This document shows, piece after piece, positions 57,606 to 64,000 of a stretch of DNA of 64,000 nt. Source of the stretch: Gracilariopsis chorda (Eukaryota > Rhodophyta > Florideophyceae > Gracilariales > Gracilariaceae); assembly GCA_003194525.1 (NCBI GenBank), contig NBIV01000222.1, positions 60,438 to 124,437 of the forward strand, given 5' to 3'. How positions within the stretch are numbered: position 1 is the first letter of the stretch; each line of letters begins with the position of its first letter. The notes beneath the pieces are model-generated. The model did no database searches and was not told the origin of the DNA. It saw only the letters and a program-made list of their open reading frames with translations. The position numbers were made by a program, and so were the translations under genes.

Positions 57606-58519
57606 TGTGGTGCAATCCCGGTGTGGGAAAGGCACCCAAGGCAGCTCGAAGCCTTGCTCTCTTGGAGAGGTAGGCCCAGCTGGGTAGAGCCCTCCGTGTC
57701 CCGTATGACGGGGGTAACTCCGTCGGGAGCCTGGATGTACCTCGGAGGTTTAGGGGTTAGAACGGGTCGGAACCACGGCTGGTCCGGAAGTAGCCTGCGA
57801 ACAGTGGAACAAAAGAGGGAAAGGGACCACCCGACGGGGGCGTGCGGAAAGCGGGAACAGACCCCGGAGGGGGGGTGCCGATACACACACACGAACACGC
57901 ACCGCGCGGCGGTTAGGGGATATGAGGGGAAGGGATGGTCTCACGGTCTCACGACACACGTCGGTAATATCAATACCCAAAACTGGGGCGGAGATAGGGC
58001 CTGTACGGGCGGTCACACGACAACAACGAATACCACGAGTGGTCACAACCCACTGGGTACGACGAGCACGGTCTCCTCGGTGGTGCGAGTCGGGTGAAAC
58101 TATCGGGCAAGCGGTGTACCTCCGCGAGGAGTTAGACACTTCGCATGGCGAATAGAGTCAGAGCCGAACTCTTGTTACTTTTCTTGGTGAGCTCGCCGCC
58201 GTGCGGCCGACGCTCAAGTACTAGCTCAGTGCAGTACAGTAGGTAGTGCACTAGCCTAAGTAAAATTAACCCCTAAACTATACTAAGATAAGTAGCCGTT
58301 TTGGGCCTCCTGGCCGGGGCTGTAGCCACGTGTCCACCACCCTTGCCAGGCAAGTACCACAAAATATGAACGTTCCCATAACCACCCTGGGTAACCCGAC
58401 CGCTAATTAGCCCGGTAAACGGGGGCTAAAATTCATGCATCCCGCTTCATCGCTCGCCCCGAGTACACCTCAGATATGAGTTTCACCATCGCCCGTACGC
58501 GGGAATGTATTGCACTACA
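57606..58519 (-). mobile_element. 3' LTR of chromovirus B, 914 bp
   Basis: Starts TGTGGTGCAAT and ends TTGCACTACA, the same termini and nearly the same length as the solo LTR at 9095-9995. It is followed by a pyrimidine run (purine tract on the element strand). Five bases before it read AATAA; the matching target duplication would be beyond the window. It was inserted just upstream of the RecQ-type gene. Confidence 0.8.
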
Positions 58520-58531
58520 CATCCCCCTCCT
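58520..58531 (-). promoter_or_regulatory. Polypurine tract of element B
   Basis: CATCCCCCTCCT on the plus strand, i.e. AGGAGGGGGATG directly before the LTR start TGTAGTGCAA on the element strand. It matches the tract at the LTR edge of element A. Confidence 0.7.
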
Positions 58532-58583
58532 TAAGGGCCGAAAACGAACGTGAGTATAAACGTGAGGAGATGAGGCGCGAGGG

Positions 58584-58591
58584 TATAAATA
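58584..58591 (+). promoter_or_regulatory. TATA box for the antisense ORF
   Basis: TATAAATA on the plus strand, 65 bases inside the LTR edge and about 105 bases before the ATG at 58696. Orientation and spacing suit a core promoter for the ORF that runs opposite to the retroelement's own transcript. Confidence 0.55.
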
Positions 58592-58695
58592 GTCCCGACA
58601 AGGGAATCGCCGAGATACCGGTCCCCCGTACCAACACGGTTACAACTGATCAACCCTCAGTACCTTCTTCAACAGACTCTGCGCCCCTCTCTACT

Positions 58696-60411
58696 ATGAC
58701 CAACACTCCGTTTTCGAACAACCCGCCTGCGGGCGCCCCGCAGGGGACTTCCGCGAGCGGACAACCTTCCTTCGCGACGCCGGGGTCGTGGGTTCGTCAC
58801 CCATCCTCTGGGTTCCTCTCCTTGCCTCTGCCTGGAGGATCGTCTCATGTTCCAACCTTGGATGCCTCGGATGCCGCGAGTATCGCCGCCTGGAATTCCG
58901 CTCAAGCGATACCGATCACTGCGACCGCCGCCGGCTGGGTGTCACCATCGACACTTTGGGCCCGCAATCCCCGGGAAGACGCTCTCCTCTTTTCGCGTGC
59001 GCCCTGGTTCCACCCCACATGGGTTTCCGACTCGGACCTCATCGACTCCTATGTGGAGGAGGGCAAGCTCCCAGGGGGACTAGGCCGGGATATGGTCGAC
59101 TCCTTCGACTGGAGGACGCGTATCGCGGTAGAGCCACAGTTCCTCGCACGCAAGCGCACCAGATATGGTTTCGAGACGCTGAATGAAGCCCGTGCCGGGA
59201 TGGCCAAGGTCGCCTACGACCGTCTCGCCCGCGCGAGTTATCCGGATGAGCTGATACCAACGGAATACAGCTTTGACCTCTCGCGGTACCGTACCTACGG
59301 TGAAGTCTCATACTGCGAGAACCTTGCTGCCTACCAGCCATCTACACCGTTCCGGTCCACTCCAATAGAAGCCGGGATGCTCCTCTGGAGGCGCCCAATT
59401 CTGCGTGCAGAGTTCCGATATCTTCGTCGTCCGAATCATCGCGGATCCTTCTTCGACCGACTCCGGTTTGAGCGAAAGGCGCGCTCCCGCTTCGGGTTCC
59501 TGGTACCATACCAAAATCTCGAAATCGAGAGGCTCCGTCCATCCGCGATGCGCGGCCGGTATGCACCTCTTCCCCATTGGTGGAGCAGGTTCGAAGTCCC
59601 GAGGGGATGCTTTGCGGAGATGCCTCCGTACCTCAGCTACATCGGTTCACGATTAATCAACAATCCGGATTCCGGTTACTGGACTCTCTTCCTCGCCGAA
59701 TGGGCTGCTCGCGTTGCCGCATTTCTCCTCTGGGAGGTGTACGACAAGAACCGTCTGTGGTACATTCCTCCTCACCTACGCCAGGTTATCCGCCGATTGG
59801 ATCTCTATATCCCTCTGGGATCCGAAGCCAATGTGGATGAGCTTCAGTGCCTTCTGAACACCATCGATATGGTTAACTGGGATACAGTCCCAGTCTCCAA
59901 CTTCCCTGACGGTGAGCCTTCCAGGCATGATCGCTCTTCAGGCCGGAGAAATCCAAACGCTGGCAACTTCGTCTTCTATGACCCTTGGGAGGTATCCGTG
60001 ACTTCACGGGCTCACGCGCTAGCGTTACGCGATGTACCACGCTCCGTTCCGCGAGGCCACCCGGTTGGGTTCATGTTTTCTGATGACTGGCACGGTTCCT
60101 ACGAGGATGATCCAATGGTGGATGACGACCCCGATGAGGTGGAGGAGGCCGTAGCCCCGGTAACGGCGATGGTCAACGATCTCGACGGATCCGGCCAGCA
60201 TGTGGCTGCTCCAGATGGCTGGAATATGGCCGCCAGCGCGGCTGCTTCTCCGTCTACCGCATCTCCGGTCCCCGTGGACCCTCAGGCCGTTGCCCTCAGG
60301 GCTCACCTCCAGTCCATTGGAGTGGTTGCGCCTTCCAACCTCACCAGCGTGAGCGAGTTATTGGCTTTCGCGTCTGCGAACTACCAACCGCCAACGAGCG
60401 GCTCATCCTAA
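58696..60411 (+). CDS. Antisense ORF of chromovirus B, 571 aa, unknown family
   Basis: An intact ORF on the strand opposite to gag-pol, between 3' LTR and chromodomain. I chose ATG 58696 because it follows the TATA box; the frame is open upstream without another good context. The N-terminus (about 1-75) is Ser/Pro/Ala-rich and probably disordered. The centre (about 85-400) is rich in Arg and Trp with no membrane segments, for example FLAEWAARVAAFLLWEVYDK and IPPHLRQVIRRLDLY. An acidic patch, SYEDDPMVDDDPDEVEEAV, follows, and an Ala/Ser/Pro-rich tail. No zinc knuckle, protease or catalytic motif is seen. An ORF in the same place in element A shares short blocks. I do not know its function. Confidence 0.75.
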   Translation: MTNTPFSNNPPAGAPQGTSASGQPSFATPGSWVRHPSSGFLSLPLPGGSSHVPTLDASDAASIAAWNSAQAIPITATAAGWVSPSTLWARNPREDALLFSRAPWFHPTWVSDSDLIDSYVEEGKLPGGLGRDMVDSFDWRTRIAVEPQFLARKRTRYGFETLNEARAGMAKVAYDRLARASYPDELIPTEYSFDLSRYRTYGEVSYCENLAAYQPSTPFRSTPIEAGMLLWRRPILRAEFRYLRRPNHRGSFFDRLRFERKARSRFGFLVPYQNLEIERLRPSAMRGRYAPLPHWWSRFEVPRGCFAEMPPYLSYIGSRLINNPDSGYWTLFLAEWAARVAAFLLWEVYDKNRLWYIPPHLRQVIRRLDLYIPLGSEANVDELQCLLNTIDMVNWDTVPVSNFPDGEPSRHDRSSGRRNPNAGNFVFYDPWEVSVTSRAHALALRDVPRSVPRGHPVGFMFSDDWHGSYEDDPMVDDDPDEVEEAVAPVTAMVNDLDGSGQHVAAPDGWNMAASAAASPSTASPVPVDPQAVALRAHLQSIGVVAPSNLTSVSELLAFASANYQPPTSGSS

Positions 60412-60747
60412 GTCAGGATCCTGGACCGTGGCACGCACACCTGATATAGGTTAGCGCTTAACGCTCCATAGCTTGTGGTAAACGACTTCCTTCTTCTATA
60501 TCCGTATGTCCGGACTCTTCTTTTTCTTCTTCATAGCATCTTCATGCTGGACCGCTAGGCGGTATTCTTCATTAAACCGTTACTTCGGTCGGAGCGCTAG
60601 GCGGTGTGACGTCCAATGACCATTGGTTTCCCTATCCAGTCCATTACTTCGTGTAACCTTCTGTAGCCAGATCTCTTCCTGTGTCCTCTTCTCTTCGGAG
60701 ACTTCTCTTCCGTCTTCGGAATCTTCTGCATAGTGCAGTGTATCGTC
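60412..60747. other. Convergent spacer of element B
   Basis: Between the two tail-to-tail ORFs. Pyrimidine-rich on the plus strand, with CGCTAGGCGGT occurring twice (about 60553 and 60595). No gene. It may hold the ends of both transcripts. Confidence 0.5.
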
Positions 60748-61092
60748 CTACCCAACCTGGGCCATGTCCAAAGTGGATGGGAGTGGGAACCGCGTCCGGC
60801 GGTGGTATGTTATCACCTTGGAACGAGGAAGGTGCTGAATGGGCTCCCATGTGTCCTCTTCCGGGGGGTATCCGTACCATCGGATTTGGTAAAACCACAC
60901 TCCTTTGGAGTCCAGAACATGATCCACGATGTGGTCGACGACAAACTCCTGGTCGTACGTAGCCGGCTCCTGACCTGTCATGGCAGGGCTTAAGGGGAGA
61001 ACCGTGTGAGGGGACTTGCCTGAAATTGGCGCGACACTGCGGGCAAAGTCAGCTTTCCTCGACGCTGCGAGTGCTGGGACTTGATACCGCAT
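60748..61092 (-). CDS. Chromodomain segment of chromovirus B
   Basis: Open frame of 114 codons. Residues 45-100 form a chromodomain: FVVDHIVDHVLDSKGVWFYQIRWYGYPPEEDTWEPIQHL, with the aromatic positions (F, W, Y) expected for methyl-lysine binding. In chromoviruses this sits at the integrase C-terminus and steers insertion to heterochromatin. It is separated from the integrase ORF by about 440 bases without an open joint frame, so it is either expressed by frameshift or broken off. Confidence 0.85.
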   Translation of the reverse strand: MRYQVPALAASRKADFARSVAPISGKSPHTVLPLSPAMTGQEPATYDQEFVVDHIVDHVLDSKGVWFYQIRWYGYPPEEDTWEPIQHLPRSKVITYHRRTRFPLPSTLDMAQVG

Positions 61093-61530
61093 TGCGGTCT
61101 TTCCGCTTCCTAATCCTCTCCTTGTGGGGGGGCCTTCCGTTCCAACCGGATTCCCCTATTGACTCGCAGCTCGCGAGCTCTTCTCCCACGCGACCCGTGC
61201 GACTCTGGTGAGTTTGACCGTTCACGGTGAGGGAGGCGGTTCACTACGGTTCCGACGCCAGGAGGCGGATTGCCATGCATCACACACTGTGATTGGCTGG
61301 CCGCTGGCAGCAAGTGTCGCGCGCGGTCTTTCCACGACGCGGGTCTTGACTGTACTCCTGACGCCGGCCGGCGGTATGTACGTGTACACCTTTCCACGGT
61401 TTGGAATTTCGGGCTTCGTCCGCGTGACAGTGGCGTCACAGTGTCCATTTGTAGGGCTCTGCGGTAACGCACGCAGTGTCAACCACACTCTCCGTGTCCG
61501 CGGTTGCTTTTCAGCTCACCACGAAACTGG
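61093..61530 (-). other. Link between integrase and chromodomain, element B
   Basis: No domain is visible on the minus strand here. It is probably the decayed or poorly conserved end of the integrase. Confidence 0.4.
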
Positions 61531-63258
61531 TTATGAACGAGGTTGTATGCGCTCCGTGCTCGGAGATATCATTCGCCACATTAGTGACCACACCGAGTCC
61601 GGTTCACTACTTCCTCCTTCGCTACCCAGCGACTCGCTCGACAGGAGTGCATCCGGGTCCGCGGAGACGGCCTTCTCGCTTCGAGATGCGTTCAACTCCT
61701 CCCTGCTCCGGGGGTGCTCATCCGACGATGCCGTATGAAACGGGACACCGTCCGACGCCGGAGCTTCCTTCCGCGATGGCGCGATCGATTCCCGTCCCTC
61801 CCCCTCCTTAGGTGAGAGGGCGGTGGGTTCAGGATGAAGGACCTCCGCGGGCGGAGTAACGGTTAGGCGTTTGGGGTCAAGCGTGCGTTGCACGATACGC
61901 GCGGCGCGCCCAACCGGTTGATCGGCAATTGGAAGATCCGAGAGTCCCCGTTTCGGGTGCGGTAAGACGGGTGGGCGGGACGGAAGCAGATTATCCGTTG
62001 GCCGAGTTACGAGGTCATCCTCCGGGATTGTCACGAGCGGTGATGAGCCCTCAGGGGGCGCAGGCGCGTGGGCTACGCGGTCGCGTGAGACGCGTTCGAA
62101 CTGGTTATCGATGTCCAGTACGACTGTGTCGTCGGCGACGGAAACCACCCGATAGGGTCCATTCACTATCGGTGACAACTTGTGGCGCTTCTCCTTTTCG
62201 GGATTATAATATTCCTTTCGCAGGAAGACAGAATCCCCTTCCGAGACCTGGGGTATCGGGGAACGAATCTTCGCGTCGAAGTTCTGTTTGTATGCCTCCT
62301 GGGCTTTTCCCATAGCCTTTCGGGCGGTAGGGACCATGTTCTTCAACCATTCCTTCCAGGAATCTCGATATAACCTTGGTGAAGGGTACCCCGAGACGTT
62401 CGGTTGCGCTTCAATAGCCATGGGTGGCGGAATCCGAGACAGGACCAGCTCAAATGGAGCAAGGGTCGTGACCCGGTGTACCTGGGTGTTATACGCGTAC
62501 GTAATAGCGTCCGTGTACAGGTCCCATTCCATGGGGTGATCCGCGACATACGCGCGCAGTGCGTTGAGCATAGTACGATTGAATCGTTCCACTTGTCCGT
62601 TACACTGCGGGTGGTAGGTGGTAGTAAACATATTCTTGATTCCCAAGATTCTACATACGTTCTGAAAGAACTTTGAGGTAAATTGAGATCCGTTGTCGGA
62701 GAGTAGGTGTACCGGCGGGCCGTAAGTAAAGACCCAGTGGGTTACGAACGCACGCGCAACCACGTCCGCGGTAATCCGTTTAAGCGGTACTGTTCTCACC
62801 AACTTTGAGAAGCGGTCAGTAATGACGAGAAGATACTTGTAACCACGTTTGGTTTTGACAAGCTCGCCCAAGATATCAATAGCGACATATTCGAGTGGCG
62901 CCCGTGCCGGGAATAGTGTTAACTTCTTCGAGTACTTCCGAAGTTTCACATTATTCTTCGCACATTCCACGCACGAGCGGCGAACTGCATAGCAGTCAAA
63001 TGCCATAGCAGGCCAATAGAAGTCCCTGCGAAGGGTCAGGTATAGTTTCCTCCCGCCGGGATGTGCACCCAACTTCGCGTAATGCGATAGATGCAAGACG
63101 CGCTGCTGCAGCGTGTGAGGTACAACGATCTGTGGGGCCCGTGTCAGCAACCTGACTAGGTAGCCTCGATCGTTCACCGCAAAGGGTATCTGTGCGCCCC
63201 CGTTAAGACGGGCACGAATCTGGGCACAGAAAGGATCCTGCTGTTGTTCACGGATCAT
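61531..63258 (-). CDS. Integrase of chromovirus B, 575 codons
   Basis: Residues 56-99 form the H2C2 zinc domain (H59, H66, C96, C99). The catalytic core has D128 (AIDILG), D188 (LLSDNGSQF) and E224 (NGQVERF), with the 35-residue DD-E spacing. A GPY/F-like C-terminal part follows at about 375 (PIVNGPYRVVSVADDTVVLDI). The tail is long, polar and Pro/Ser-rich, ending TAA at 61531. It joins retroelement DNA to the chromosome. Upstream pol is in the other frames, so the listed start is a reading-frame boundary, not a real initiation site. Confidence 0.9.
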   Translation of the reverse strand: MIREQQQDPFCAQIRARLNGGAQIPFAVNDRGYLVRLLTRAPQIVVPHTLQQRVLHLSHYAKLGAHPGGRKLYLTLRRDFYWPAMAFDCYAVRRSCVECAKNNVKLRKYSKKLTLFPARAPLEYVAIDILGELVKTKRGYKYLLVITDRFSKLVRTVPLKRITADVVARAFVTHWVFTYGPPVHLLSDNGSQFTSKFFQNVCRILGIKNMFTTTYHPQCNGQVERFNRTMLNALRAYVADHPMEWDLYTDAITYAYNTQVHRVTTLAPFELVLSRIPPPMAIEAQPNVSGYPSPRLYRDSWKEWLKNMVPTARKAMGKAQEAYKQNFDAKIRSPIPQVSEGDSVFLRKEYYNPEKEKRHKLSPIVNGPYRVVSVADDTVVLDIDNQFERVSRDRVAHAPAPPEGSSPLVTIPEDDLVTRPTDNLLPSRPPVLPHPKRGLSDLPIADQPVGRAARIVQRTLDPKRLTVTPPAEVLHPEPTALSPKEGEGRESIAPSRKEAPASDGVPFHTASSDEHPRSREELNASRSEKAVSADPDALLSSESLGSEGGSSEPDSVWSLMWRMISPSTERIQPRS

Positions 63259-64000
63259 TTCCTCAGGGATATGGGAACAACCTGGTCATCCGGAGGATCC
63301 GTAGGGTTTGCAGCCAGAATATCGTCACAGATGTCATCCCCATTCACGTCTGGGTCGTCTTCTTCCGTTCCCTCCGGGGATTGTGCCATGAAACATGGTA
63401 TTTCCAGATCGTCGACCGGTTCGGTTTTCCGCTGATGTTCCTAAGCGCGATAGGGCGTCAGCCTGAGTATTCAGGGATCCCTTCTTGTAGAGGACATCAA
63501 ATGTAAATTCCGAGAGTCGGAGACGCCAACGCAATGAGGCGGCCCGACGGTTCTCGAATTTCGAGTAGCCAACGGAGAGCCGAGTGATCGGTGTGAACCT
63601 TGAAATGGTTACCCATAAGGTATGGGCGAAGCGTTGCCAACGCCCAAACAACAGCAAGACACTCCTTCTCGGACACCGAGTAGTTGCGCTCGTGAACGTT
63701 CAACGAACGTGACCAATATCCGATCGGATGTCTTTCTCCTTCTTCCGTGACTTGAAACAACGCACAACCCACCTGGTGGGCACTTGAGTCAGTATCCACT
63801 TCGAAGGGTAAGTCCGGGTGCGGTAAGGCCAGAACTGGCGGGGACGTTACAGCGTCGACAAGAGACGAGAATGCTGACGACTCAGCCTCGTCAAAGACGT
63901 CCAGTTCGGTGGGTTGTCCTTTCCGGAGGAGTGCGTTAAGCGGTGCTGACAAGTCGGCGAAGTTCGGGACGAATCGGCGATATACATTGCAAAGTCCTAG
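63259..64000 (-). pseudogene. RT end and RNase H of chromovirus B
   Basis: From the window edge leftward: RT thumb region (MSAPLNALLRKGQPTELDVF), then RNase H with FEVDTDSSAHQVGCALFQV, NYSVSEKECLAVVWAL and FKVHTDHSALRWLLEIREPSGRL. After one extra base near 63,545 the frame continues LRWRLRLSEFTFDVLYKKG and ADALSRL. Two more frame changes (near 63,450 and 63,270) lead into the integrase. The conserved D and E residues of RNase H are present. Confidence 0.85.

Larger units (their letters stand above)
57606..64000 (-). mobile_element. Ty3/Gypsy chromovirus B, runs past window end
   Basis: Minus strand, 3' part only: RT end/RNase H (from 64000), integrase, chromodomain, an opposite-strand intact ORF, a purine tract and the 3' LTR. 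Gag, protease, most of RT and the 5' LTR lie beyond 64000. A few single-base frameshifts exist in pol, but the integrase, chromodomain and antisense ORF are intact, so it is younger than element A. Confidence 0.88.

Overview
This window is nuclear DNA of a transposon-rich eukaryote. The evidence is nested LTR elements, a CACTA-type transposon, a Helitron, LINE relics, a ferlin relic, a signal-peptide protein gene and candidate short GT-AG introns. Gene density is very low and the clear long ORFs are uninterrupted, which would suit a multicellular red alga or an intron-poor fungus-like genome. I cannot fix the species from sequence alone.

Left part (1-27.6 kb): a mostly empty flank, then one intact host-type gene, a secreted beta-propeller protein (3821-5827, minus). 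Next comes one Copia element on the minus strand (about 7.69-26.03 kb) that was broken twice. A 901-bp chromoviral solo LTR (9095-9995) sits in its reverse transcriptase with a 5-bp target duplication. A 13,403-bp CACTA-like DNA transposon (12115-25517) sits in its gag gene with a 3-bp target duplication and matching 11-bp termini; removing it restores the gag frame exactly. The big transposon carries its own decayed transposase (minus strand) and, as cargo, a decayed but nearly full-length ferlin relic bracketed by LINE fragments.

Middle part (26.7-43.6 kb): a G-rich minisatellite, several strong hairpins and short repeats, a decayed Helitron (about 30.1-33.8 kb), a long stretch without recognisable genes, and a gag-like relic at 40.6-42.2 kb.

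Right part (43.7-64 kb): two related chromodomain Ty3/Gypsy elements (A, truncated, 43.7-48.8 kb; B, 57.6 kb to beyond the window end). Both lie on the minus strand. Both have, between the 3' LTR and the chromodomain, an ORF on the opposite strand; in B it is intact, 571 codons long, and preceded by a TATA box. Between A and B lie a FANCJ-like helicase relic and a RecQ-type helicase fused to a tyrosine-recombinase-like N-terminus, together with palindrome-bearing repeats and a field of TTTAGGG-like motifs.

Nearly all nonsense codons in the relics fit C-to-T or G-to-A transitions at Gln, Arg or Trp codons, several at positions where the protein family has a conserved Gln or Arg. The intact ORFs lack such codons and end with ordinary stops, so I read this as transition-driven decay, not a variant genetic code.
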